Shown here: in pieces, positions 8,998 to 18,012 of the stretch
Numbering within the stretch: position 1 is the first letter of the stretch
How the letters are laid out: the number at the start of each line of letters is the position of its first letter
Assembly (NCBI GenBank): GCA_910586045.1
Contig: CAJUIH010000006.1
Span: forward strand, 1 to 61,636
Reading direction: 5' to 3'
Length of the DNA stretch: 61,636 nt
DNA from: an uncultured Eubacterium sp.
GTDB lineage: Bacteria > Bacillota > Clostridia > Lachnospirales > Lachnospiraceae
Translations under genes and position numbers: made by a program
Notes under the pieces: model-generated
The model's database searches: none
What the model saw: only the letters and a program-made list of their open reading frames with translations
What the model was told of the DNA's origin: nothing

Positions 8998-9091
8998 TAT
9001 ATAAACGGCGTAAAATTTCAGCACAATATCATTTGCTTCTGGCCCGCCGTTTATCGGGTTTATTGTGCAGTATTCAATCACCGAATATATA
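8998..9091 (+). repeat. 94-bp interspersed repeat, copy 2
   Basis: Same 94-bp unit as copy 1 with one substitution. It lies between the phosphatase-like gene (ends 9161) and the atp promoter, in the same orientation as copy 1, so the two copies bracket the whole atp operon as direct repeats 7.4 kb apart. Confidence 0.9.
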
Positions 9092-9160
9092 AATTATTTT
9101 CAAAATGTACCAGATCTATTCCGTAAATCACCATTATCCTGATCAAAATGAATACCAATA

Positions 9161-9643
9161 CTATTCCAAAACTTCATGATTCATCTCGTTTTTATTATTC
9201 AACAGTGCCGACAGCTTTTTAATGGATTTATTTAACGTCTCATAGCAAATGCCATACGATTGAAGCGTACCGCCATAAGGATCCATAATTTCCAGTTCCT
9301 CGCCAACCAGTTCTGTTAAAACCTGTACATTTTCCGGAATTACATTATGAAATATATCTAAAATTTTAAGCCTGTCACTGTTGCTCATAACAACAATCAG
9401 CGTATCCTGCGCAAAATCTTCCTCTTCCAGTTGGCTTGACATGTAGTTTTCCAATACAATCCCATTGCTGATCAAAACTGCTTCCGCTTTTTGGTTCAAT
9501 GGTTCCGGAAACAATACTACAATACCTCTTGCCTGTATGTCAAGCGGCTGTCTGATCGTACATTCTTTGAGCAGCTCCGCTGCCATCGGTGCACGGCTGT
9601 TTCCCGCACTGTCCGCAAAAATAATTTTTTTATATGTATTCAT
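9161..9643 (-). CDS. Low-molecular-weight phosphatase-like protein lacking the catalytic Cys
   Basis: 160 residues with the low-molecular-weight tyrosine/arginine phosphatase fold: the N-terminal FADSAGNSRAPMAAE aligns with the family's P-loop (CX5RS-PMAE) and the late IMDPYGG matches the catalytic-acid DP motif (about residue 125). However, the loop contains no cysteine: Asp11 occupies the nucleophile position, Arg17 is kept, and the following Ser is Ala. It is therefore probably not an active Cys-dependent phosphatase. The ATG at 9643 follows GGAG at good spacing. It lies 16 bases after sua5, the same neighbour as the arginine phosphatase YwlE in Bacillus. Confidence 0.8.
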   Translation of the reverse strand: MNTYKKIIFADSAGNSRAPMAAELLKECTIRQPLDIQARGIVVLFPEPLNQKAEAVLISNGIVLENYMSSQLEEEDFAQDTLIVVMSNSDRLKILDIFHNVIPENVQVLTELVGEELEIMDPYGGTLQSYGICYETLNKSIKKLSALLNNKNEMNHEVLE

Positions 9644-9658
9644 AAAGTCCACTCCGAT

Positions 9659-10720
9659 TTAATTTACTTTCAAAACCTGATATCCTGCCGCTTTCAACAA
9701 GCGGTTTCTGACCGCTTGTCCCATATGCGGCGTTGAAAAACTTTCCGAATAAATAATGTCTACATCAGATTTATCCAGCTCCCTTAATATCCGATAAAGA
9801 TTATGGGCAATCGTTTCTTCGTCTTCCCGCTCCCCAATGCTCCATACCCTGCTTTCCTTATAGTATTTCCGCGTTTCCTGTGCCGCTATAACGCCTACTT
9901 TTTTACCCTGTGCGTTTTTTTCTCTGGCTAACTGATTGATCTTGTCCGCTACAGCCGCCGCCTCTCCCTCGACCAGAAACAGATCCGCTCTCGGCGCATA
10001 ATGTCTGTATTTCATGCCGGGCGCTTTTGGTTTTTGTACCGGATGTTCTGCCAGGATTCCGGGATCCACCCGAACCTCTCCGACAATATCCGCAATCATT
10101 TCTGCCGTAATAAATCCAGGCCGTAAAATCATCGGCACGATTTCCGTAAGGTCAATAATGGTAGACTCAATTCCGATACCCACTTCCCCGCCGTCAAGAA
10201 TCAAAGGAATCCGCCCTTTCAAATCCTCATACACATGCTCGGCAAGCGTGGGACTCGGCCGTCCGGAAGTATTGGCACTAGGCGCGGCAACCGCGCCGCC
10301 CCCTTCCCGGATCAACGCAAGTGCAATCGGATGCGAAGGCATGCGTACCGCAACGGTATCCAGACCGCCTGTCGTCTCATAAGGAACCATTCCGCTTTTT
10401 GGAAGAATCATCGTCAAAGGTCCCGGCCAAAACGCATCTGCCAGAAGTTTTGCTTTTTCCGGCAGATCGGATACAATTTTGCCGATATCCCCAATACAGC
10501 AAATATGGACGATGAGCGGATTATCCGAAGGCCTGCCTTTCGCCGCATAGATTTTTTTTGACGCCTGCGCCTGCAAAGCATCTGCCCCAAGGCCATACAC
10601 GGTTTCTGTTGGAAAAGCAACAAGCCCTCCTTTACGTAAAATTTGTCCTGCATAACGGATTCGTTCCATATCTATATCAAATTCGTTTATTTTTGCTATC
10701 TCCGTCCTCATCGTCTCCAT
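9659..10720 (-). CDS. L-threonylcarbamoyladenylate synthase (Sua5/YwlC)
   Basis: Makes threonylcarbamoyl-AMP from Thr, bicarbonate and ATP for the t6A37 modification of ANN-decoding tRNAs. 353 residues: an N-terminal YrdC domain (GGLVAFPTETVYGLGADA; KGRPSDNPL; AVRMPSHP; SANTSGRPSPT) and a C-terminal Sua5 domain (after APGMKYRHYAPRA). The reading frame extends further upstream, overlapping the amidase gene; the ATG at 10720 is chosen since it gives the normal length and has GGAGG upstream, though at 15 bases. Confidence 0.93.
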   Translation of the reverse strand: METMRTEIAKINEFDIDMERIRYAGQILRKGGLVAFPTETVYGLGADALQAQASKKIYAAKGRPSDNPLIVHICCIGDIGKIVSDLPEKAKLLADAFWPGPLTMILPKSGMVPYETTGGLDTVAVRMPSHPIALALIREGGGAVAAPSANTSGRPSPTLAEHVYEDLKGRIPLILDGGEVGIGIESTIIDLTEIVPMILRPGFITAEMIADIVGEVRVDPGILAEHPVQKPKAPGMKYRHYAPRADLFLVEGEAAAVADKINQLAREKNAQGKKVGVIAAQETRKYYKESRVWSIGEREDEETIAHNLYRILRELDKSDVDIIYSESFSTPHMGQAVRNRLLKAAGYQVLKVN

Positions 10721-10727
10721 TATCAGC

Positions 10728-11414
10728 CTATTGTTCCTCCATATACGAAAAAATGCCTTTACAAATGGCATCCGCCATTTTCTGTTGATATTTTTCATCC
10801 GAAAGTTTTTCACATTCATCCGGATTACTTAAAAACCCGCATTCTACAATTACAATCGGCGATGACGTTCTCTTTAACAAATAATAGGTATTATTTGCCT
10901 TTGCCTGCCTGTGATTTTCAGGATCCACTTCCTGTATCAGTGTATCCTGAATCACCTGCGCAAGCTCCTGGCTTTCGGTCGAGGTTGTGTAATAAAACAC
11001 CTGCGCGCCTTTGATCTGCGGGCTCGTATAACTGTTTTGGTGAATACTGATCGTTACAAGTGGTTTTGTCTCATTAATCAGGTCACATCTTCTTTGCAGA
11101 TCCTGTACCTTTTTATTAGAAGAATTTTCATCATACAAGCCCTTATCATCTTCCCGTGTCATAACGACTGTTTTATTCTTTTCCTCTAACGTCTTTTTTA
11201 ATTTCAACGCGATCTGTAAATTAATATCTTTTTCCAGCTCTCCATTCACACCTACCTTGCCGGAATCAAGACCTCCATGTCCGACATCAATCATAATACA
11301 ATCTTTCTGCTCTTTTACCTGCCGGCCCGTCACATATACAGCGCTCGTTTTGGCTACTATGCACGCACAAATCAAAACAATGACTGACATCATCAATTCC
11401 AATCTCTGCTTCAA
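10728..11414 (-). CDS. N-acetylmuramoyl-L-alanine amidase, CwlD-like
   Basis: Zinc amidase of the Amidase_3 family. 228 residues: an N-terminal hydrophobic signal or anchor (about 8-26), then IDVGHGGLDSG with the first zinc His, the second His in TISIHQN, and the catalytic Glu in IVECGFLSNPDE. Length and a single domain match CwlD, which forms muramic delta-lactam in the spore cortex. The start is a TTG (11412-11414) seven bases after GGAGG. The next gene, sua5, follows closely on the same strand. Confidence 0.88.
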   Translation of the reverse strand: MKQRLELMMSVIVLICACIVAKTSAVYVTGRQVKEQKDCIMIDVGHGGLDSGKVGVNGELEKDINLQIALKLKKTLEEKNKTVVMTREDDKGLYDENSSNKKVQDLQRRCDLINETKPLVTISIHQNSYTSPQIKGAQVFYYTTSTESQELAQVIQDTLIQEVDPENHRQAKANNTYYLLKRTSSPIVIVECGFLSNPDECEKLSDEKYQQKMADAICKGIFSYMEEQ

Positions 11415-11494
11415 ATTTCTGCCTCCAGAGTTTTCTTACTATAACATATGATAAAATACCGGATTCATTCTATCAGAATCATTACGCTGCATTC

Positions 11495-13234
11495 TTAATG
11501 AATATATTTAATAATCGTATCCCAGACCGTGCTGTCCTCCAGTCCAAGCTTCCAAAACGAAGCTCCCGCAAATCCATGTGCATCCATTACCTTGAGTTTT
11601 TCTTCGATAGACGCAACATCTTCGATCCAGATTTTGTAGGTCACATTTCCATTCATATATTCTGTGTAAAACTGTCCTTGGTCGCTCAGCCAGCTCTTTT
11701 CCGCGCCGTTTACTTCGATCAGGCGCTGTGCGGACTGCATGCCGACCGCTTCACTGGTCAGCTCATACGGCACATAAGCATCGGACGCGGATTCCACATC
11801 GTCGCCGTTTCCATCTTTTGGCGTTTCCGCCCATACCCTTGTAAAAAACGGCATGCCCAGGATTACCTGCTCCGCGGGCACTCCTTCCGCCACAATATCA
11901 TCCGCCCCTTTTGTTACAAAACCAATCGAAGCAACCGAACCGCTTTCTTTGGAACCGGAATAATGTTCGTCGTATGCCATAACGACAACGTAATCCGCAA
12001 ATACGGCCTGTTCCTGCCTGTCATAAAACCGCGTATAGTCCGAGGAAACATAATTATCTACTGATAATACAATATCGTTGCTGTCACATTTTAATGATAA
12101 TTCCCGAATAAACTGTATAAATCCTTCCCCAACCTCTGTCTCCAGCGCTTCAAAATCTACATTAATCCCGTCCAGGTCGTATTGGATCGCGGCTGCGATA
12201 ATCTGGTTTTCCAAGTTTTCCCGTTTGGAAGTCCGTGTCAATATCTCTGTAGAATTGACCTCGCTGTTTTCCAAATTGCTGACCAGGCCCCAAACCTCTA
12301 TGCCATTGTCATGGCAGTATTTTACATAATCCGCACTGGCTAGGTTCGCAATATTGCCGTCGTTATCATTAACGTAAAACCAAGTCGGCGAAATCACATT
12401 GATCCCTTTTGTATTTTGCAGCACGCTTGCAATCGTATTGTTCGCTTCCGCGTTTGTTACCTGATGCCAAACCATATTAATTGCAAAATCCCGGATCTGA
12501 TGCTGAAAAGTATCCTCCTGAAATTCATGTTTTTCTGTTTCCTGCGTTTCTTCTCCAAGGTGTTTATTCCGAACATACCCGACCAGGCCGTCTTTTGTCG
12601 TCGCTTTTGTCCAGTCGTCGGCTGCTTCGAGTTTTATTACCGTTTCTCCTTTTTCCAGTTCACAAAGTATATTGCTTTTTATGTTGTCCTCGATCCTAAG
12701 CTGCGTATCTTTCTTTACCGCAATCTTGGTGATATCCCCCCACTTCGTCTGCAGCAATACGCGGCCCGGATCCGTAAACGACTCAAATGTCAGATTCGTA
12801 TACTCCGCCACATAATCCAACGCCACATAAATTTGATCCGCGTCTACGAGAACAATGGTATAATCTTTGCTTTTCTTTTTTCTGCCGATATAATAATCAC
12901 TGCTGTCCGCGGATGCCTTTATCACATTTTCAGAAGTGGTATATAATAATACGTTTTCATTGGTATCCCAATAAAACCGGTCATTTAACTGGTCATGCAC
13001 AAAATCATAATCCAGATAGATTTCCTTTTCTTTCAGCAATGCCTTTTCTTCAATCAGTGTCCGGTTCAGTTCAATTGCAATTTCATGATCTGCTGCAACC
13101 TGAAAATATTGATTCAAATCCTGCTGCTCCTTGCTCGGCAGATATTGTTTTAATTTTCTGCCGGCAAACAAGAAAATCAGTATCACAAATATCAGTATTA
13201 ACACGATCAGAACCGGCATTATCTTCTTCTTCAT
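11495..13234 (-). CDS. Glycoside hydrolase family 18 protein with SH3-like domain
   Basis: 579 residues. An N-terminal membrane anchor (about 5-25) is followed by a linker region, an SH3-like domain (about 170-230: VKKDTQLRIEDN ... WTKATTKDGLVGYVRN) and a GH18 barrel (about 245-579). The barrel's catalytic motif is DGINVDFEALE, matching DxxDxDxE. Related proteins act on peptidoglycan or spore cortex, so a cell-wall or spore hydrolase is inferred. AGGAGG stands before the ATG. Confidence 0.88.
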   Translation of the reverse strand: MKKKIMPVLIVLILIFVILIFLFAGRKLKQYLPSKEQQDLNQYFQVAADHEIAIELNRTLIEEKALLKEKEIYLDYDFVHDQLNDRFYWDTNENVLLYTTSENVIKASADSSDYYIGRKKKSKDYTIVLVDADQIYVALDYVAEYTNLTFESFTDPGRVLLQTKWGDITKIAVKKDTQLRIEDNIKSNILCELEKGETVIKLEAADDWTKATTKDGLVGYVRNKHLGEETQETEKHEFQEDTFQHQIRDFAINMVWHQVTNAEANNTIASVLQNTKGINVISPTWFYVNDNDGNIANLASADYVKYCHDNGIEVWGLVSNLENSEVNSTEILTRTSKRENLENQIIAAAIQYDLDGINVDFEALETEVGEGFIQFIRELSLKCDSNDIVLSVDNYVSSDYTRFYDRQEQAVFADYVVVMAYDEHYSGSKESGSVASIGFVTKGADDIVAEGVPAEQVILGMPFFTRVWAETPKDGNGDDVESASDAYVPYELTSEAVGMQSAQRLIEVNGAEKSWLSDQGQFYTEYMNGNVTYKIWIEDVASIEEKLKVMDAHGFAGASFWKLGLEDSTVWDTIIKYIH

Positions 13235-13503
13235 TGCTTTTCCTCCTGCGTTTGTTTATGCCCTTTTTTCATCTCACCCTATTATAGCCTGTTACCAGTC
13301 ATTTTACAAGAAACAAAAAAATAAATCTCAAACTCTTGCGAAAGAAAAAAGCAAAAAAAAGCAGAAACAGGCAGAAACCGGTATCCCCATACCTTTTTTC
13401 CGCCTGTTCCTTTCTTATTCATAATCAATGGTTGTATAATTCGAAAGGCATTGAGGTTTCCTTTTCAAGTTATAGCCGTCATTGGGGCGTAATCCCCATA
13501 TGA

Positions 13504-13704
13504 TTATTTATTTTTTACTTTATCAAAATGAAGTTCGGTTAACACCCCCTTTTCATAAATATAATCCCGCATATAGGAAAAATCTTCTTGTACACACAGC
13601 AGGTCCGAAACTGTTTCCGGCGAACTCTTCTCACCTTCCAAAAAAATCGTAATACCTTGCCCCTGCATATGTTCCAGTTCTAAATATAATTCTTTTTTGT
13701 TCAT
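13504..13704 (-). CDS. Small hypothetical protein
   Basis: 66 residues, acidic, beginning MNKKELYLELEHMQGQGITI and ending in a Lys-rich tail. It has a very strong purine-rich ribosome binding site (GGGGGAGGGA) directly before the ATG, which makes it a likely real gene. No membrane segment and no family that I recognise. A small GC hairpin (GGGGCGTAATCCCC) lies just downstream of the stop at about 13485-13498. Confidence 0.65.
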   Translation of the reverse strand: MNKKELYLELEHMQGQGITIFLEGEKSSPETVSDLLCVQEDFSYMRDYIYEKGVLTELHFDKVKNK

Positions 13705-14165
13705 TCCCTCCCCCTGTATCCTGATAAGAAATTCTATGAAAAATACTATTCCGTAAGATGATTGTGATATGATATGCCCAAAAGTTTCTTTTACAGATGT
13801 TTCTTTTTCACAATATTTCTTTTTCAGATATTTTAAATGTGATCCTTGTTCTGCTGTAGAAAAATTATATTTTTATTTAATTCTTATATTACAGAAATAA
13901 GTTTTCTATATATTTTCTATATATTTTCTAAATTTCATGCCCCATTTTCTGCATCTCTTTTTTGTATTCTCCTTGTCGCATGTTCCATCTTTTATTCATT
14001 TCCCAAAACATTCTTTTTATTTTCAGCAAAAGTATTAGGCATGTAACGGTTTAGTTCCATCAAAGATGAACTTGGATCTCTTCCCCACACAGACACCCTT
14101 TTGTCACTGATCTAAAACCATAAGAAAATTTTTCTTAATACAATAGGAAAACTCTTTCTGTTTTT
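13705..14165. other. AT-rich gap with short tandem repeat
   Basis: No convincing gene. It contains an 11-bp tandem unit, TTTTCTATATA, repeated about two and a half times at 13902-13934. A 66-codon plus-strand frame at 13846-14046 has a TTG start and no ribosome binding site and is not accepted. Confidence 0.5.
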
Positions 14166-15512
14166 TCACCACCTTTCTTTTCGCAGCAGCATCTTGAAAA
14201 ATTTCCGTTTTTCCCTTGTCAAACGAAACGGATCTGCATCCAATGGAAAACAGTAAATGCGGCGATGATATGTTTTTTCCAAAAATTTTGCCTGTGCTTT
14301 ATTTCCATAATTGCATACAATGGCCAAATTTTCACGAAAACATACCCTTTCCAATAGATTCCTCGCTTTCTCACATTCCCACGGCCTGCTTCCAAGGACT
14401 ATAAGCAGCCTCTTGTCTTCCTGTACCAGCAAATCATGAAGATTAACCCCATAATCTTGTACATACAAGCCTTCCGCTTTGTCCCATCCCGCCACTTCCT
14501 CGCTGTAATAAGGCATCCCCTGAAAATTTTGATAAACAGCCAGTCCGTTTTTCATACGCCCGCCGTCTTCTTTGATCAGCAGCCGCATACAATCGGACCT
14601 ATGGGATTCCTGGTATATGCATGGATGTTTCGGATGATGGATAAAACAAGTCAGGGCTATGGCAAGATGCGTAGTACCTACCCGCTCCTGCACTCCTGCT
14701 ACCGCGATTTCTTTTAAGAGATGCCTGTTATTTATCTGCTGAATTTTTTGATAACCATTCCACTTTATTCCATCCAGCTCCGCTGCTAACGCTTCTATGG
14801 ATGGATAACGGTCTGACTTGTCATAAGCCGTCGCTTTCCAGATCAATGGTTTCAGAAATCGGAACGCATCGTCCGGCACCTTTGTTCCCATAAATTCCAG
14901 TATTTTCCCTACGCCATAAATATCTGACCTGACGTCACAGGAAATCCCATGGTATTTTTCCGGAGGTGCGTAGCCTTTTGTTCCAAAATTTTGGAATGTA
15001 TTTCCGCCATTGGTATAAGATGAAATGCCGAAGTCGATTAAAACCACACGTTTTCCACATAATATAATGTGCGCGGGCTTTAAATCCTGATAAAGGATCG
15101 GTCCCTGCTTTTGATTATGCAGATATTGCATCACTTCACAAATCTGCTGAACAATCGCAATTACCTGGTCTATGGAAATACAGTCTTGATGAAGCACGTA
15201 TGCTTCCAAAGATTGTCCCTGGATATATTCCTCAATGATATAATAAGCCTCATCATCTTCTTCTACATCGTAAATAGTGGGGATACCGGGATGTTTCAGA
15301 TTTTTAAGAATATCTGCTTCCAGAAAAAACTGAGGGTGCGCAGTATTGGCTTTTGCGATACATTTTACTGCTCGAAAGACCTTCAGCTTTACATGTTCGA
15401 CAATAAATACCTTACTGCTGCTTCCCTGTCCCAGACTGGAAACCAACCGGTATTTACCGAACAAAATCGAATGTTTTATGCTATACTCCTTTCTGACTAG
15501 GGGTGTAAGCAT
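14166..15512 (-). CDS. Serine/threonine protein kinase
   Basis: About 448 residues. The N-terminal Hanks-type kinase domain (about 15-260) shows a Gly-rich loop (LGQGSSSKVF), the VAIK-type lysine in FRAVKCI, a catalytic loop YQDLKPAHI (no His before Arg-like position), DFG (LIDFGISS) and APE-like YAPPEKYHG. The C-terminal half (about 270-448) resembles a P-loop or MinD-like fold without clear motifs. No membrane segment, unlike PrkC. The start is uncertain: ATG at 15512 and TTG at 15521 lack a ribosome binding site, while a strong AAAGGAG at about 15483-15489 lies inside the frame. Confidence 0.85.
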   Translation of the reverse strand: MLTPLVRKEYSIKHSILFGKYRLVSSLGQGSSSKVFIVEHVKLKVFRAVKCIAKANTAHPQFFLEADILKNLKHPGIPTIYDVEEDDEAYYIIEEYIQGQSLEAYVLHQDCISIDQVIAIVQQICEVMQYLHNQKQGPILYQDLKPAHIILCGKRVVLIDFGISSYTNGGNTFQNFGTKGYAPPEKYHGISCDVRSDIYGVGKILEFMGTKVPDDAFRFLKPLIWKATAYDKSDRYPSIEALAAELDGIKWNGYQKIQQINNRHLLKEIAVAGVQERVGTTHLAIALTCFIHHPKHPCIYQESHRSDCMRLLIKEDGGRMKNGLAVYQNFQGMPYYSEEVAGWDKAEGLYVQDYGVNLHDLLVQEDKRLLIVLGSRPWECEKARNLLERVCFRENLAIVCNYGNKAQAKFLEKTYHRRIYCFPLDADPFRLTREKRKFFKMLLRKERW

Positions 15513-15614
15513 CTCTTGCAATGGTTATACCACAAACATCATGCGTTTGGCAAGTCTTTTTTTACTTTTTTTTAATATTTTATAAAAATTTTAAAAAATA
15601 TGTACCATATGTGC

Positions 15615-15643
15615 TTGACTATCATATTTATTTTTTATATACT
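15615..15643 (+). promoter_or_regulatory. Promoter of mecA
   Basis: TTGACT (15615-15620), a 17-base spacer and TATACT (15638-15643), about 75 bases upstream of the mecA start. Confidence 0.7.
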
Positions 15644-15719
15644 TTGGTTACTTAAAACTGACATTTACCATTCTAAAATAATAAAATATACCATAAACAC
15701 AATTTTAGGGAGTGATTGA

Positions 15720-16535
15720 ATGAAAATTGAAAAAGTTAGTGATACTCAGATTCGCTGTACACTTACCAAAGAAGACCTCGCTGACCGCCATCTTAAAATC
15801 AGCGAACTTGCATACGGTACGGAAAATGCAAAAAACCTTTTTCGTGATATGATGCAGCAGGCATCCTATGAATTTGGATTTGAAGCGGACGATATCCCTT
15901 TGATGATAGAAGCAATTCCGGTATCATCAGACACAATTATTTTGCTGATTACCAAAGTGGAATATCCAGAAGAACTTGATACGCGTTTTTCGAAGTTTTC
16001 AGATGCCGGATACGAAGACGACTTTGCCGGTTATGCGCAGGATCAAAGCGAACCATATGAATCCGCAAGCGCCAACGAGATCCTGGACCTGTTCCAGAAA
16101 ATCCAGAAAGAATCAAATGGAACAACGGAAAATACAAAAAAGAAGAAAAGCGTCCAGAAAGATTTTATCCCTCTCGACCAGGCCGTAAAACGGGAGTCCA
16201 AAGAAACCGTTCCAAATGCCCCGGACCTGTCCGTACCGGTTGATTTGACAAAGTTATTTATGGTTCAAAACCTGGACACCATATGCAAGATCTCAGGTGT
16301 GCTGGATGGATACTATCATGGGGATAATACGCTTTTTTGCGACTCGCAGACACATCTTTTTTATTTAGTAGTCCACAAAAGTTCCCATACGCCGGAAGAA
16401 TTTAACAAAGTCTGCAATATCCTTTCGGAATATTCTACACAACTGAACTTTACGAAGTCCATCGAAGCGTATTTTGACGAGCATTTCGACTGTATGATAC
16501 GCGGCAGGGCACTGCAGCAATACGCGTCCATTTAA
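15720..16535 (+). CDS. mecA: MecA-family adaptor protein
   Basis: 271 residues. The N-terminal MKIEKVSDTQIRCTLTKEDL and the following ISELAYGTENAKNLFRDMMQQA block are diagnostic of MecA, the adaptor that hands substrates to ClpC for unfolding and ClpP degradation. A variable acidic and Lys-rich linker (about 95-165) joins it to a C-terminal domain (about 175-265) that would bind ClpC. Somewhat longer than the Bacillus protein (218). GGGAGTGA precedes the ATG, and a strong promoter lies upstream. Confidence 0.9.
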   Translation: MKIEKVSDTQIRCTLTKEDLADRHLKISELAYGTENAKNLFRDMMQQASYEFGFEADDIPLMIEAIPVSSDTIILLITKVEYPEELDTRFSKFSDAGYEDDFAGYAQDQSEPYESASANEILDLFQKIQKESNGTTENTKKKKSVQKDFIPLDQAVKRESKETVPNAPDLSVPVDLTKLFMVQNLDTICKISGVLDGYYHGDNTLFCDSQTHLFYLVVHKSSHTPEEFNKVCNILSEYSTQLNFTKSIEAYFDEHFDCMIRGRALQQYASI

Positions 16536-16541
16536 CGTACA

Positions 16542-16573
16542 AAGCCGGATACAAATTGATTTGTATCCGGCTT
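16542..16573. terminator. Bidirectional terminator between mecA and DUF1858 gene
   Basis: A perfect 15-bp stem (AAGCCGGATACAAAT / ATTTGTATCCGGCTT) with a two-base loop, located between the convergent stops at 16535 and 16578. T-runs are short on both sides. Confidence 0.8.
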
Positions 16574-16577
16574 GTTC

Positions 16578-16784
16578 CTAATTTGCCGCCAAAAACTCAT
16601 TAATCTGCGTCACCAGTGCATCCGGTGCAATTCCATGAACCATTGCCGCTTCCTCAATGGTTTCCATCTGGGAAGACGGACATCCCAAACAATGCATTCC
16701 AATATTTAATAAAAGCGGTGCGATGTTCTCATTGATCTGGAGCAGTTCCCCGATCATCGTATTTTTGGTAACCTGCTGTGCCAT
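16578..16784 (-). CDS. DUF1858 domain protein
   Basis: 68 residues, a single DUF1858 domain, with the conserved MHCLGCPSS pair of cysteines near residues 32-36. The domain is associated with hybrid-cluster and redox proteins and is thought to carry a redox-active disulfide or bind a metal; the function is not established. AAAAGGAGAACAACC precedes the ATG. It stands alone, facing mecA. Confidence 0.88.
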   Translation of the reverse strand: MAQQVTKNTMIGELLQINENIAPLLLNIGMHCLGCPSSQMETIEEAAMVHGIAPDALVTQINEFLAAN

Positions 16785-16955
16785 GGTTGTTCTCCTTTTC
16801 TCTTTCCATTGTTTTTATTCTGCCAAATTTCCTAATAAATATACTATATACTGCTTTTATTGTCAAATATATTATGGAAAGGGATGAAATGGTCAAAACG
16901 AACGGTATGTATCAAAAATAATGCAGTCCTTTCCGTTTCTATTTGATTTTTTTAC

Positions 16956-16984
16956 TTGTAATAATTGTGGTTTTGTATTAGAAT
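16956..16984 (+). promoter_or_regulatory. Promoter of the ferredoxin gene
   Basis: TTGTAA (16956-16961), 17-base spacer, TAGAAT (16979-16984), 55 bases before the ferredoxin ATG. Confidence 0.65.
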
Positions 16985-17038
16985 AATTGCAACGGACAAG
17001 GTTCGTAAATCATATCAATCATAAGGAGGATTTGAATT

Positions 17039-17209
17039 ATGGCATACGTAATTACAGACGCTTGTGTAAACTGTGGTACATGTGAAGGAGAATGTCCAGT
17101 AGGGGCAATCGCTGCAGGTGACGGAAAATACGAAATCAACGCGGATACCTGTGTTAGCTGCGGTACATGTGCAGGTGCCTGCCCGACAGGCGCTATCGAG
17201 GAAGGTTAA
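17039..17209 (+). CDS. 2[4Fe-4S] ferredoxin
   Basis: 56-residue clostridial-type ferredoxin. It contains two cluster motifs, CVNCGTCEGECP (residues 9-20) and CVSCGTCAGACP (38-49), arranged as the usual pseudo-twofold repeat. It carries low-potential electrons in the cytoplasm. A perfect AAGGAGGA lies nine bases upstream of the ATG, with its own promoter and a terminator just behind, so it is a single-gene unit, probably highly expressed. Confidence 0.97.
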   Translation: MAYVITDACVNCGTCEGECPVGAIAAGDGKYEINADTCVSCGTCAGACPTGAIEEG

Positions 17210-17239
17210 TTTCCCAGCCTAGTCAAATAAAACATAATA

Positions 17240-17272
17240 AAAAACCGTCGGTAAGCTGCCGGCGGTTTTTTT
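17240..17272 (+). terminator. Terminator of the ferredoxin gene
   Basis: CCGTCGG and CCGGCGG form a stem with one G-T wobble, followed by a run of seven T. Confidence 0.85.
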
Positions 17273-17322
17273 CTTTATGTATTTTTATTTTCCTCGTTTA
17301 GCCTGAACGTCTCCGGTTCTAT

Positions 17323-18012
17323 TCAAATCATCAGATCCGGTGCCATTTCATTTTTGTTTTTTAACATCTTTTTCTCTTTTCTGCTTAACCGTTCTTTCTT
17401 CGCACGGCGTCTGCCATGCTTACCCATACTGCGGATCGCCTCATCCAGCTTGCGGAATCGTTCCTCTTCCAATTCCTCCTGCGTACGGATCAGGTAATTC
17501 ATTTCTTTAATTACCTGTTCGCCGACTTTCACGCTGACTTCCTGTCCAAGTCCCTCGTTATTTTCCACGATTGCCTTTCGTACAATTTCCGTCATCATGG
17601 ACTGGAACTGTTCCATCCGTTTCTCACGCTGTATATCTTCCGTCAACTGGCTCGTTTTTTGCGTAACATGAATCACTTCATTCCTGGACATTTCCTGCTC
17701 TGACCCCTCCTCACCAATTTTCATGCCGTCCACTTTCTCAATCCGGATTGCCGGCTCCATCGTGCTTTTGTTTTCTTGCTTATGCTCTTTTTCTTCCTGC
17801 AGGAGCAGCCTGATTGCTTTCAACTGGTATCCCCGTTCTTTTAGTTCTTTAATCTTTAAAAATTCCTGGATATTTTCCTGTGTATAATAGCGGTGGCCCA
17901 GTTCGTTCCTTGGAACCGATAATTCCAGTTCTTCTTCCCAATATCGGAGAACATGTGATTCGACCTGTACAGTATTTGCCGCATCCGAAATCATATAACG
18001 TACTTTTTCCAC
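17323..18012 (-). CDS. MerR-family transcriptional regulator
   Basis: 229 residues from a GTG start (18010-18012) eight bases after AGGAGG; this gives MEKVRYMISDAANTV, the usual beginning of this subfamily. The winged helix domain (about 3-75) shows SHVLRYWEEEL and ELGHRYYTQENI. A charged, helical C-terminal part (about 80-229) ends in a Lys/Arg-rich segment and may form a coiled-coil; it lacks the Cys residues of metal sensors. The target is unknown. It lies next to dnaB, but a terminator and opposite promoters suggest separate transcription. Confidence 0.88.
   Translation of the reverse strand: MEKVRYMISDAANTVQVESHVLRYWEEELELSVPRNELGHRYYTQENIQEFLKIKELKERGYQLKAIRLLLQEEKEHKQENKSTMEPAIRIEKVDGMKIGEEGSEQEMSRNEVIHVTQKTSQLTEDIQREKRMEQFQSMMTEIVRKAIVENNEGLGQEVSVKVGEQVIKEMNYLIRTQEELEEERFRKLDEAIRSMGKHGRRRAKKERLSRKEKKMLKNKNEMAPDLMI

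Noticed and set aside
13846..14046. 66-codon hydrophobic plus-strand frame
   Set aside because: TTG start, no ribosome binding site, low-complexity AT-rich DNA and no family resemblance.
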